Shown piece by piece: positions 25,645 through 34,552 of a stretch of DNA of 64,000 nucleotides (within the stretch, counting starts at the first letter, position 1; each line of letters begins with the position of its first letter). The position numbers and the translations under genes are program-made. The DNA is from Candidatus Epulonipiscium fishelsonii. Lineage in GTDB: Bacteria; Bacillota; Clostridia; Lachnospirales; Cellulosilyticaceae. The DNA lies in NCBI GenBank assembly GCA_001983455.1, contig LJDB01000064.1, positions 1 through 64,000 of the forward strand, written 5' to 3'. The notes under the pieces were generated by a model that was not told the DNA's origin, ran no database searches, and saw only the letters and a list, made by a program, of their open reading frames with translations.

Positions 25645-28023
25645 TTACAAGCTTAAAGTAGCAGGTTTAATATTCCATATATCTTTTGCATACTCTAAAA
25701 TAGTTCTATCACTTGAAAATTGTCCTGCATTTGCGATATTTATCAAGCACATTTGAGCCCAATGTTTTTTGTTTTTATACGCTACAAATACTTTTTCTTC
25801 AGCTTGTTTAAACGCTTTAAAATCAGCTAATAGATAGTAAGTGTCTGGAGCTTCCCAGCTTGAACCTACAAGTAAAGAGTTCCATAGATCTTGGAATTCA
25901 CCACTTCCGCCATCACTTACAGTACCATCTATTAAACTATCCACAGCTCTTTTAATGTCAGGATATTTTTCATAATATTCTCTTGAATTATATTTTCCAG
26001 ACAATTTTTCAATGTCTTCTACACGTAGTCCAAATATAAAGTTATTTTCTTCTCCTGCTGCTTGAACAATCTCAACATTTGCACCATCATATGTTCCAAA
26101 TGTAACAGCTCCATTAAGCATAAACTTCATATTTCCTGTTCCTGATGCTTCTTTTCCAGCTGTTGAAATTTGTTTTGATACATCGGCTGCTGGCATCAAT
26201 TTTTCAGCATAAGTTACTCTATAGTTTTGAACATATAAAACTTTAATTTTTCCGTTTATAGTTTCGTCATTGTTAATAAGGTTGCTTATTTGGCCAATGT
26301 ATTTTATTATAGCTTTTGCACGTGCATATCCAGGGAAAGCTTTCCCTCCAAAGATAAAAGTGATTTTTGGAATATCCATATTAGGATTTTCTTTTAATCT
26401 ATAATATAAGTCTATAATATAAAATGCATTTAATAACTGACGTTTATATTCATGTAAACGTTTAACTTGAATATCAAAAATTGATTCTGGATCCAATGTT
26501 ATACCTTCAACTTCTTTTATATAATTAACTAGTGACTCTTTATTTTTATATTTAATATCCATTATTTTCTTTAAAACTGCGTCATCATTAACATATTTTT
26601 CTAACGCTTTAAGCTTAGATAAATCTCTTACCCAATCTTCATTTCCAAGAAGTTCACTAATATAAGCTGTTAGTCGGATATTTGAATAGTTTAACCATCT
26701 TCTTGGAGTAATTCCATTTGTTTTGTTTTGGAACTTCTCTGGGAATAACTTATACCAGCTATTTAATTCAACATGTTTTAATAAATCACTGTGTAATTGA
26801 GCAACACCATTTACTGCATATCCTACAGCAATTGCAAGATTTGCCATATGAACAGTATTATATTGAATTATACTATAGTGGTCTATTTGGTCTGTACTGT
26901 ATCCTTTTTCTTTAAGTTCTTCAATAAATTCCCAATTTATCTTTTCAATTATTTTTGCTATCCTTGGAATTAATTTTTTAATTAAATCCATACTCCATTT
27001 TTCCAAAGCTTCTTTAAGGATAGTATGGTTTGTATAAGCAAACATTTTTTTGGCATTTGCTAAAGCTTCACTAAAGCCCATGCCTTCATGATCAACCATC
27101 AGCCTAATATACTCTGGTATTGCAAGAGTTGGATGAGTGTCATTTAATTGAATTGCAGCCCACTCAGGTAGTGTATTCAAATCTCCATGGATTTCTTTGT
27201 GTTTTCTAATCATATCTTGTAGTGACGCACTAACCAAGAAATATTGTTGTTTTAATCTTAAAAGTTTACCTTGTTCATTTGTATCATTTGGATATAAAAC
27301 TCTTGAGATGTCTTTAGCTCTATTGCTTTCTCTAACAGATTCATCATACGCTTGGCTATTAAATAACATAAAGTCAAACTCAACTTTAGGTTCGCTTTGC
27401 CATAATCTCAAAGTGTTTATATTTCTTGATCCATATGCAATAATTGGTGTATCATAAGGAATAGCTCTTACATTGAAATCTTTAAACTCAACTTCAACTT
27501 CAAGATTTTCTTTTCTTAATCCAAATGGGTCACTTCTCCATTTTTCTACTTCTTCAACTTGTGCTCCGTCAGGACGAATACCTTGTTTAAAAATCCCATT
27601 GCTATATCTTATGCCATATCCTTGTAGAGGCAGATTTGTTGTTGCTCCAGATTCCATAAAACATGCCGCAAGTCTTCCTAATCCTCCATTACCCAATGCT
27701 GCATCGTCTTCTGCATTTTCAACATCATTCAAATCAAGATTTAGCTCTTTTAATACTTCCTTAATCTCACTATAAATTCCCAAGTTAATCAGGTTGTTTC
27801 CTAACGCACGCCCCATCAGAAACTCTGCTGAAATATAATAAGCTCTTTTTTGCTTATCATATAGTTGTTCAGTTTCTTCCCATTCAGGAATAATTTCTTC
27901 AAGAATTGCAAGCCCTAAAGCATTTAAAATTTGTACATTTGTTGCATCACCAATTTTAACTCCATACTTTACTTTGCAATATCTTTCAATACTTTGTTTG
28001 ATAACATTTTTGTCGAATTTCAT
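25645..28023 (-). CDS. glgP: glycogen/maltodextrin phosphorylase
   Basis: PLP-dependent phosphorylase that releases glucose 1-phosphate from alpha-1,4-glucans. The 792 residues are near the usual family length. Visible signatures are DAALGNGGLGRLAACFMES in the N-terminal half, KRLHEYKRQLLNAF, and the PLP site EASGTGNMKFMLNGA, where the Lys carries the cofactor. It starts at ATG with GGGGTG upstream. No other glycogen gene (glgA, glgB, glgC) is adjacent; it stands alone with its own terminator. It may serve reserve carbohydrate use in sporulation, but that is only suggested by the neighbours. Confidence 0.95.
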   Translation of the reverse strand: MKFDKNVIKQSIERYCKVKYGVKIGDATNVQILNALGLAILEEIIPEWEETEQLYDKQKRAYYISAEFLMGRALGNNLINLGIYSEIKEVLKELNLDLNDVENAEDDAALGNGGLGRLAACFMESGATTNLPLQGYGIRYSNGIFKQGIRPDGAQVEEVEKWRSDPFGLRKENLEVEVEFKDFNVRAIPYDTPIIAYGSRNINTLRLWQSEPKVEFDFMLFNSQAYDESVRESNRAKDISRVLYPNDTNEQGKLLRLKQQYFLVSASLQDMIRKHKEIHGDLNTLPEWAAIQLNDTHPTLAIPEYIRLMVDHEGMGFSEALANAKKMFAYTNHTILKEALEKWSMDLIKKLIPRIAKIIEKINWEFIEELKEKGYSTDQIDHYSIIQYNTVHMANLAIAVGYAVNGVAQLHSDLLKHVELNSWYKLFPEKFQNKTNGITPRRWLNYSNIRLTAYISELLGNEDWVRDLSKLKALEKYVNDDAVLKKIMDIKYKNKESLVNYIKEVEGITLDPESIFDIQVKRLHEYKRQLLNAFYIIDLYYRLKENPNMDIPKITFIFGGKAFPGYARAKAIIKYIGQISNLINNDETINGKIKVLYVQNYRVTYAEKLMPAADVSKQISTAGKEASGTGNMKFMLNGAVTFGTYDGANVEIVQAAGEENNFIFGLRVEDIEKLSGKYNSREYYEKYPDIKRAVDSLIDGTVSDGGSGEFQDLWNSLLVGSSWEAPDTYYLLADFKAFKQAEEKVFVAYKNKKHWAQMCLINIANAGQFSSDRTILEYAKDIWNIKPATLSL

Positions 28024-28764
28024 TTTACACCCCTAAGAAAATTTTTTTCAAACACATTTATCAATATATTAAAATAGCTAAATTATTATATCAATAAATT
28101 TTTTTTAATCATTTTACATTTTAACCATTTTATTATTTTGTAGTAAATTTTTATAACGTCGTTAACATATTGACCTAGCTAAATTAACATGTTAACATAT
28201 ATTTAGTGTTACAAATATTAAGTATAATATACATTTTTTCATAGTCCATTATACTGCAATAAACAGAAGATTTGGTAATGTCTCTAATATATTGTACTAT
28301 CCTGCTATTATGTATTATATTACCTTAGTAGTTGTTGTAACAAATTATATATATAATTTAAAAAATGTAGCCAATATTTATTTAATATTTTTATGAACAG
28401 CACAAATTTCCAAATATTTTCTATATATGTCAATTCTATTTGAATTACCAAAATACAACATGGCAATTTTATTCAAAAAAATGCTGTAGCACTATATTTA
28501 AACCTAGAATTCAACCAATTAAAAAGCTTATTAAAGGGATTTATAATAAACTACTAGATACTTGAAATTAGAGATTATTGAATATTTTTTAGATTAATAG
28601 TAAATCCTATCTTCGTTGACAAGAGATAGGTATTTTTATTTTTTATTTTGATAATGGAATAAATGTTAATATAAATTATTTAATTATCGGTTTTATGATC
28701 TGTTTATAATCTTGTTGTAGAGATTATAATTAGATTATTTAATTTACAATATTTTGGAGGAATT
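28024..28764. other. 741-bp A/T-rich intergenic region
   Basis: No convincing gene is present. Items seen: a 10-bp direct repeat GTTAACATAT at 28161-28170 and 28191-28200, overlapping the palindrome TTAACATGTTAA (28184-28195); a promoter-like TTGACC-17-TAACAT (28170-28198) and a TATAAT at 28223-28228, both on the plus strand; an orphan terminator at 28606-28640; and a 9-bp stem, TTATAATCT with AGATTATAA (28704-28729), just before the 3D-domain gene. Together they could delimit a plus-strand small RNA of about 400 nt. Confidence 0.35.
28606..28640 (+). terminator. terminator-like hairpin with no gene in front
   Basis: CCTATCT pairs with AGATAGG over an 11-nt loop and is followed by TATTTTTATTTTTTATTTT. 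There is no plus-strand gene upstream, since glgP points the other way. It must therefore end an unannotated RNA or act as an attenuator for the 3D-domain gene 125 nt downstream. Confidence 0.5.
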
Positions 28765-29553
28765 ATGTTGAGTAAAAACAAAATCTTAATTGGATTAGGT
28801 GTTTATGCAAGTGTTGGAATGTGCTGGTTAAGTGGATTATATGTTTATACAAACACAACAGACGATGATAACGCACTTTCAAAATTTAACAATGATATTG
28901 GCGAAACTACAGAAGTTAATTCAACAGAAACATTTACGTTAAGTGCTACTTTAAATACTTTTGATGAAATCAAACAAGAACCTATACTCAAGCAGGCTAA
29001 TCCAACTGAAGATGTAGTGCAACCTGTTATGTCCAATATGATACCTACCTCTTCGCAAAATAATCATTTACAAGTACAAGAAATTATATCGGACAATTAT
29101 CAGACAATGAATGCCATTGTTACTTTTTATACAGGTTTAGGAGTTGAAAACGGTGGATATACAGAAATGAACGCAATTGGAGGCTCTTTGGAAGTGGGCT
29201 CTCTTGCAGCACCAAAAGATCTTCCCTTTGGAACAAGTGTAATTATCCCAAACCTGCCTACTGATATTAACACTTCACTTTTTGTTGTTGATGATAGAGG
29301 AGGAGCAATACAAAGAATATCTCAAGATACAGTGAAATTAGATGTGTATGTTCCACGCATGGAAGATGAAAGTGATGGAGAATACTATACAAGAGTCAAT
29401 CACCTAGGAATTATTCATACACCTATTTTATATTATGTACCAAATGATGATATTGACAAAACATCAAATTTCCATGAATTGCTTAAAAATATAGAAAGTA
29501 ATACTAGTAATAATATTATCAATTTTGACGAACTACTACCTTCTGATTTTTAA
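28765..29553 (+). CDS. secreted/membrane-anchored 3D-domain protein
   Basis: The 262-residue protein has an N-terminal membrane segment or uncleaved signal (about 8-28), a low-complexity spacer, and a C-terminal 3D domain (about 110-235). Its defining Asp residues are in FVVDDRGGAIQ and VKLDVYV, after the MNAIVTFYTG strand and LPFGTSVIIP. The 3D fold is the double-psi barrel of MltA-type lytic transglycosylases and of Stps/YuiC proteins in Firmicutes, so a peptidoglycan-cleaving role is likely. GGAGG precedes the ATG by 5 nt. It appears monocistronic. Confidence 0.75.
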   Translation: MLSKNKILIGLGVYASVGMCWLSGLYVYTNTTDDDNALSKFNNDIGETTEVNSTETFTLSATLNTFDEIKQEPILKQANPTEDVVQPVMSNMIPTSSQNNHLQVQEIISDNYQTMNAIVTFYTGLGVENGGYTEMNAIGGSLEVGSLAAPKDLPFGTSVIIPNLPTDINTSLFVVDDRGGAIQRISQDTVKLDVYVPRMEDESDGEYYTRVNHLGIIHTPILYYVPNDDIDKTSNFHELLKNIESNTSNNIINFDELLPSDF

Positions 29554-29574
29554 ATTTTTGTGTAAAAATTTATA

Positions 29575-29603
29575 TTGCATTGGGACTATGTTTTTGTTAT
29601 GCT
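29575..29603 (+). promoter_or_regulatory. promoter of the MATE exporter gene
   Basis: TTGCAT (29575-29580) and TATGCT (29598-29603) are spaced by 17 bp, 87 bp before the start codon. The RNA would begin just before the GC-rich hairpin at 29643-29660. Confidence 0.45.
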
Positions 29604-29626
29604 ATGTAAATATATCTTAAATTTTC

Positions 29627-29672
29627 AGGTTAACCGGGCTATGCCTCCTCAAAAGGGGAGGTTACATATTTA
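29627..29672 (+). promoter_or_regulatory. GC-rich structured leader of the MATE gene
   Basis: A GC-rich block in an otherwise A/T-rich region contains the palindrome GGTTAACC and a 7-bp stem, CCTCCTC with GGGGAGG (one wobble), closed by an AAAA loop at 29643-29660. It is followed by GTTACAT and not by T residues. Exporter genes are often under riboswitch control, but I could not match it to a known class. Confidence 0.35.
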
Positions 29673-29689
29673 GAGAAGAGGAACTAAAC

Positions 29690-31030
29690 ATGAATATGGA
29701 GTATATTTTAAACGAGCGTTTATTTGTTGTGTGGAGAAAATTCATTTTTGCATCAATTGTTGGTGTAGTGTTTAATGCAATTTATACTCTGGTGGATGGT
29801 ATTTTTGTTGGCCGTGGAGTGGGTGAGGCGGGACTCGCCGGTGTGAATTTGGCATGGCCTGCAATAACAATCATTTTAGGTGTAGGGCTCATGTTGGGAA
29901 CAGGTGCCGCAAATCTTATATCTTTATCTATTGGAAACAAAAATATTGAACGGGCAGAAGAAATTCTAGGAGTAACTATAAGATCTTCTCTATACTTTGG
30001 TATTATCCTAATGATAACAGGATTTTTATTTTCAGACGCTATTGTAAACTTACTTGGTGCTGACGGTGATACATATCAATACACTAAAGATTATTTTTTA
30101 GTTGTATACTTTATTGCAATTCCATATTTATTAGCAAATGCATTGGTACCTATTGTTAGAGCAGATGGAAACCCCAAACTATCCATGATGCTTGTTATGA
30201 GTGGTGCAACTGGCAATATTATTTTAGATTATGTTTTTGTAATTTTATTGAAAATGGGCACAGCAGGAGCTGCCTTAGCTACTGGATGTGGAGTGTTAAT
30301 TTCTACTTGTGTTGGATTATGGTATTTTAGCAAAGGCAATTCTAATATTAAACTTAGAAAAAAATATTTTCAGTTTAACAAAAACATTTTTTGGCAAATT
30401 ATAAAAATCGGTGCAGTTTCACTTATAATGCAATTCTCAATCGGACTAGTAATTCTTATTCAAAACAATATTATATATATATATGGAAATACGGTTGACA
30501 TAGCTATATTTTCCGTTGCTGGGTATGTTTTTTCTTTGTATGGTCAACTTGGAGTGGGTATTGCCCAAGGAATGCAACCTTTAATAGGATATCATTATAG
30601 TGCACATTCTATAGATAGAATGAATAACATTTTAAAGTTGACTATTTTTTTAAGTGTCTTTCTAGGATTTTTTAGTTTGGGTATGTTATCTTTATTTGGA
30701 AATGAATTTATAAAAATATTTGGCATCAGCTCGGAATATCTACCACTAGCTTATAAAAGGATTTTAACATTTTGCACTGGCATGCCTTTTCTAGGAATAG
30801 TCTACACTATGGGAGGATACTATCAAGCTTTAAACAAAAATATTTCATCCAACGTTATATCTATAGGCCGTGGAATTATTTTGCAAATAAGCTTTTGTTT
30901 AATTCTTCCGCCTATATTGGGTGTTGAGGGTATCTTTTATGCTCAAGCACTATCTGATAGTTTTGCTATAATCATAGTGTTTATGGTTGTGTTTGTGAAT
31001 AGTAAGAAAAAACTGAAAGCTCATATCTAA
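29690..31030 (+). CDS. MATE family multidrug/cation exporter
   Basis: The 446-residue protein has twelve predicted membrane helices in two halves, typical of Na+ or H+ driven MATE exporters. Motifs include LVDGIFVGRGVGEAGLAGVNLAWP in the first helix pair and ALVPIVRADGNPKLSM, the MepA-like hallmark region. It starts at ATG after AAGAGG. It is followed by a clear terminator at 31030-31053, so it is a single-gene unit. The substrate is unknown. Confidence 0.88.
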   Translation: MNMEYILNERLFVVWRKFIFASIVGVVFNAIYTLVDGIFVGRGVGEAGLAGVNLAWPAITIILGVGLMLGTGAANLISLSIGNKNIERAEEILGVTIRSSLYFGIILMITGFLFSDAIVNLLGADGDTYQYTKDYFLVVYFIAIPYLLANALVPIVRADGNPKLSMMLVMSGATGNIILDYVFVILLKMGTAGAALATGCGVLISTCVGLWYFSKGNSNIKLRKKYFQFNKNIFWQIIKIGAVSLIMQFSIGLVILIQNNIIYIYGNTVDIAIFSVAGYVFSLYGQLGVGIAQGMQPLIGYHYSAHSIDRMNNILKLTIFLSVFLGFFSLGMLSLFGNEFIKIFGISSEYLPLAYKRILTFCTGMPFLGIVYTMGGYYQALNKNISSNVISIGRGIILQISFCLILPPILGVEGIFYAQALSDSFAIIIVFMVVFVNSKKKLKAHI

Positions 31031-31053
31031 AGGAGGGAAACCTTCTTTTTTTG
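31030..31053 (+). terminator. terminator after the MATE gene
   Basis: AAGGAGG and CCTTCTT (one wobble) form a 7-bp stem with a GAAA loop and a run of T, overlapping the stop codon region. Confidence 0.8.
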
Positions 31054-31132
31054 TGCCTAAATATATGCCAACAGCATGTACCAGAAATATTACAAAATCG
31101 TTACCAAACAATTTCAATGCGATTATACATCG

Positions 31133-31161
31133 TTGACTAGTAAAATTTGTAAATGTATAAT
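31133..31161 (+). promoter_or_regulatory. promoter of the first stalk-domain protein gene
   Basis: TTGACT (31133-31138) and perfect TATAAT (31156-31161) are 17 bp apart. The promoter and its 43-bp upstream flank (31090-31132) are copied, with about 82 percent identity over 55 bp, at 34177-34231 ahead of the paralogous gene. The -10 overlaps an upstream in-frame ATG, which rules that codon out as the start. Confidence 0.8.
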
Positions 31162-31263
31162 AACGTTATAAATTATTTAAAAATTATAATTAAAAAATTA
31201 CCTAACCTTTTATTAGATGTAATTTTTATTAATAATACTAAAAAAATAAAAGGAGATATTCGT

Positions 31264-34071
31264 ATGAAATTGAGAAATAAATTAGCGATGATGCTAACGG
31301 CAACAATGATAACAACTTGTGTGCCAATGGTAACATTTGCAAATGATACAAGCATAGATAAAACATTAATCTTAAGAAAAGATGATCCCGTTACGACAGG
31401 AGATCAATACTTAACTTTTAAGGTAGACATAGATGTAACCTCGCCAGATGCAATGGAAGTATATCTTGAAGGAGATAACATAGAATTTGAAAAAGAATTG
31501 TTTACAGAATGGGCAAGATATGAAGCTGGTGAATATGGGTCTACCATTGAACCTAGTGACGAATATACAGAAACAGTAGATGGCACAGAAGTTACCTATG
31601 TAAAAAGATTTACAATGGGTAACTATGGAGAGGATACTCAAGCTAGTGCTACTGCTGATGATGGAGAAATACTTGTTGAACGTACAGGTGACAACAAATT
31701 AAAATTAACATTAAAAGGCTCTGATGCTGGTATAGACATATTCCGTTTGCCACTAGTGTATAAAGTGACTGATACAGGAGAAGCAACACTTGAAATAAAA
31801 AGTGGAGACGGTAGAATTGAAGAAACTACACTAACACTTTCAAAAGGTGAGGTTGGAGACAAAGACCTTGTAGCAAAAATTACTGGGACAGACATTATCT
31901 CTATTGAAGGAAAAGGAAAACTTGGAGAAATAGAATTTAGTGAAATTGCAGGAGATCAACTAAGTGGTAGAGTAATCAAAATAACTCTTGACTCTTCTGA
32001 TATTGAGTTTGTAGAGGATCAAGAAGGTTCTGATGATGATGAAAGTGATGATTCTAAATTCACTGTAAGTAGCTCTCTTGGATTAATCTCAAAAGTTGAC
32101 GCAGACCACGTAAAATTTGTTAGAAGTGAAGAAGACCACACAATAGGGTATTTAATATTTGACGAAAATAGTGAATGGCTTGGGTCATCACCAGGGAAAG
32201 TTAAAATTGAAGGGCTTAATGTAGAGGATAGTGACGGAGATGTTTCTACAGGTGAATTGGAAGCTACAATTGAATTGATGGACTTTGCAGCAATGGATGC
32301 CTTTGAAATGGAGAATGGTGACTTTTTAAATCCTGATATTCAAGGTGAGGAGAGTAACCTTACTACTGATGCCAAAAAATTCAACTATTTTATAGGCCAT
32401 AAGGGTGACTTTACAGGTAGGTATGGTTTAACTTGGGATGACATTGATACAGCGGATGTAAGTGACAAGATGTCAGAAGTAGACGACGTAATAGCTAAAA
32501 TAACAGAAAATGAACTAGGGATATCAGTAGAAACTGATGTAGATGTTATTGGAGGAAAATGGGACGAAGATGACAACAAAGTTAAAATTAAAATAACTGA
32601 CCCAACTAGAGAGTTCCTTCAAGATAACGGAAAACTTACACTTACACTTGAAGGAGCAATATTTGCACCAATGACAAGTGAGCTAGGAAAAGATGCTATA
32701 GAAGAAAACGCAGATGAAGATGAATTCTTTACAAAAATTGAGTCTGATAACATTGAAGATGATCTTGAAGATGAAGAGGATTTTATAAAAATAGAAGAAA
32801 GCAACCCAAATGTGGCAGAAGTTGAATTAGATGGATTGGACGAAAGCAGTAGTGAACTTGAATTTTCATTTTATGTTGTAGGAAATCCTGGGTATAATGG
32901 AGACATTACGCTTACAGCTGATGGAAGCAAATGGGACGAACCAATGACAGCTACAGTTGGTACAGTGACTCAACCAGTTGAAGTAAACCTTATACAACAA
33001 ATTGTCCTTGTTGAAAATGAAAAAGCACCTGCAATGGGTATGGTCACAATTACTGAAACTGCGGACAAAATGTTTTCTGCTGATGATGTAATAGTGTTTG
33101 GAGTTGAAGACCTTGATATTGAAGACGCTGAAGTAACAGCTGATAACGGTATGCAAGTTGATTCAAAAATATCTGACGGACATTTATTAATACAAGTTCA
33201 AAGAAGATCTAACGACCCAGCTACAATTACAATTAGTGATATAAAATTTGATGGTACTGGATATATAGCTTTTGGAGAATATGATGCTTATATTGGCGGA
33301 CAAGGAATTCATGCCGCAAACACATTTATAAACTTTGAAGAATCCAAATCGTCTAGACTTGTAGGTAAACCTGATGATCCTGATGATTGGAACGAAAACG
33401 GAGACGATTACTTTAATGGTGAAGTAAACTTGGAAGAATTTTCAGAAGATATAGACGAAATATTTGCAGTAGCATTTTCATTGGATAACTTTGTAGTTTC
33501 AACTTTACCTATGATACCAGACTTAAATCCTCCAGGTTCAACACTTCCAACTCCAGAAATTATGCCTGAGCCTGAGCCTACTCCTCAACCTGAAGATGTA
33601 GCAGGACCAGATGGCAATTATGGTCTTGCAGACACCTATATTGAAATATCTGGCGGAAGAGCTTATGTTAATGGTAAGGAAATAAAAGTTAACACTGAAC
33701 CAAAAAATATAGACGGTACAACTATGGTTGGAGTTGCTGACCTTGCTACACTTCTGGGAATTCCTCGTGATCAAGAATTTGGTAATTCACTAACTTATCA
33801 CCAAGAAACTGATGGCACTGGAGTTGTTACTATTAGACTTGAAGACAGAAGGATTATCGAAGTTAGAACTGGTTCAAATAAAATAAATATTTCGGACTAT
33901 AACTCACTTACAGGAACTTATGTTTCTATCGGTAACTTGTCTCCTGCTGCTCAAGCCGCTAGAATTATTGATGGCAGAATGTTTGTTCCTATGAGACAAA
34001 TTGGAGAATCTCTAGGATTTGATGTTTCTTGGAACTCTGCTACAAAAACAGCAATTTTTACTAATATGTAA
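31264..34071 (+). CDS. large secreted protein with C-terminal copper-amine-oxidase-like stalk domain (paralogue A)
   Basis: The 935-residue protein has a signal peptide (MKLRNKLAMMLTATMITTC..., cleavage near 26) and a long acidic beta-rich body. A Pro/Glu linker sits at about 755-775. The C-terminal copper-amine-oxidase N-terminal-like domain covers about 785-935 and carries VNGKEIKVNTEP, TMVGVADLATLLGI, MFVPMRQIGESLGFDVSWNSATKTAIF. In this domain family the name is historical; it usually serves as a cell-surface stalk. The start is ATG 31264, with AAAGGAGAT 6 nt upstream. Paralogue B follows 481 nt later. The function of the acidic body is unknown. Confidence 0.8.
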   Translation: MKLRNKLAMMLTATMITTCVPMVTFANDTSIDKTLILRKDDPVTTGDQYLTFKVDIDVTSPDAMEVYLEGDNIEFEKELFTEWARYEAGEYGSTIEPSDEYTETVDGTEVTYVKRFTMGNYGEDTQASATADDGEILVERTGDNKLKLTLKGSDAGIDIFRLPLVYKVTDTGEATLEIKSGDGRIEETTLTLSKGEVGDKDLVAKITGTDIISIEGKGKLGEIEFSEIAGDQLSGRVIKITLDSSDIEFVEDQEGSDDDESDDSKFTVSSSLGLISKVDADHVKFVRSEEDHTIGYLIFDENSEWLGSSPGKVKIEGLNVEDSDGDVSTGELEATIELMDFAAMDAFEMENGDFLNPDIQGEESNLTTDAKKFNYFIGHKGDFTGRYGLTWDDIDTADVSDKMSEVDDVIAKITENELGISVETDVDVIGGKWDEDDNKVKIKITDPTREFLQDNGKLTLTLEGAIFAPMTSELGKDAIEENADEDEFFTKIESDNIEDDLEDEEDFIKIEESNPNVAEVELDGLDESSSELEFSFYVVGNPGYNGDITLTADGSKWDEPMTATVGTVTQPVEVNLIQQIVLVENEKAPAMGMVTITETADKMFSADDVIVFGVEDLDIEDAEVTADNGMQVDSKISDGHLLIQVQRRSNDPATITISDIKFDGTGYIAFGEYDAYIGGQGIHAANTFINFEESKSSRLVGKPDDPDDWNENGDDYFNGEVNLEEFSEDIDEIFAVAFSLDNFVVSTLPMIPDLNPPGSTLPTPEIMPEPEPTPQPEDVAGPDGNYGLADTYIEISGGRAYVNGKEIKVNTEPKNIDGTTMVGVADLATLLGIPRDQEFGNSLTYHQETDGTGVVTIRLEDRRIIEVRTGSNKINISDYNSLTGTYVSIGNLSPAAQAARIIDGRMFVPMRQIGESLGFDVSWNSATKTAIFTNM

Positions 34072-34078
34072 CCCCTCC

Positions 34079-34128
34079 GGCACTGACGTGCCACCTCCCC
34101 TTACCCCACTGGCTGTGGGGTTTTTTTT
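34079..34128 (+). terminator. double hairpin terminator after paralogue A
   Basis: A small stem GGCAC/GTGCC (34079-34092) is followed by ACCCCAC/GTGGGGT (34103-34121) and eight T residues. The second hairpin is a textbook Rho-independent terminator. Confidence 0.9.
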
Positions 34129-34219
34129 GTATATAATAGTCATATAAACTTCAGAAATTTATGCAAAACTTAAATGTTACAAAATAGTTACTAAATAATG
34201 TCAATACTATTATATAGAA

Positions 34220-34248
34220 TTGACTAGTAAATAAAGGGAATATATAAT
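34220..34248 (+). promoter_or_regulatory. promoter of the second stalk-domain protein gene
   Basis: TTGACT (34220-34225) and TATAAT (34243-34248), 17 bp apart, have the same hexamers and spacing as the promoter at 31133. The homologous upstream block is at 34177-34219. The resulting leader is about 300 nt, three times longer than that of paralogue A. Confidence 0.8.
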
Positions 34249-34285
34249 AAGTAAATAAATAAGAAAATTTGATAAATAAAAAGAG

Positions 34286-34440
34286 AAAAATATTAGACTG
34301 TATCTCATCATAACTTCTCAGAAAAAAAATAATATTAGACAACATATCATTATACCTTCTCAGAAAAAAATATTATACCATGTCATTAATTTACCACTAG
34401 CAAAAATATTACATCATACCTCCAGAGAGAATATCATACT
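34286..34440 (+). repeat. degenerate tandem repeat in the leader of paralogue B
   Basis: About four decaying copies of a roughly 40-bp unit (core AATATTAGAC...ATCAT-ATA-CTTCTCAGAAAAAAA) run head to tail. The first two copies are clearest (about 34286-34328 and 34329-34369), and later ones shorten to about 36 and 25 bp. The array lies in the 5' untranslated region, and paralogue A has no counterpart. Confidence 0.55.
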
Positions 34441-34552
34441 ATATTATAAAGCTTCAAGATAAAAACTCACAACTTTTGACTTAACATTAATTATCTTGGT
34501 TAAAAAAGGTTTTTAGTTAAAATTTTTTATAAAACCATAGGGGGATATTAGA

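Noticed and set aside
29627-29672. Fluoride (crcB) riboswitch in the MATE leader
   Set aside because: GGGCTATGCCTCC recalls the 3' half of that aptamer, but the required 5' half is not present.
31153-31263. Longer N-terminus for the first stalk protein, starting at 31153
   Set aside because: That start overlaps the -10 box at 31156-31161 and has no ribosome binding site; ATG 31264 has AAAGGAG and begins a normal signal peptide.
34286-34440. CRISPR array in the leader of paralogue B
   Set aside because: Repeats are degenerate, directly adjacent and without unique spacers, and no cas genes are present.
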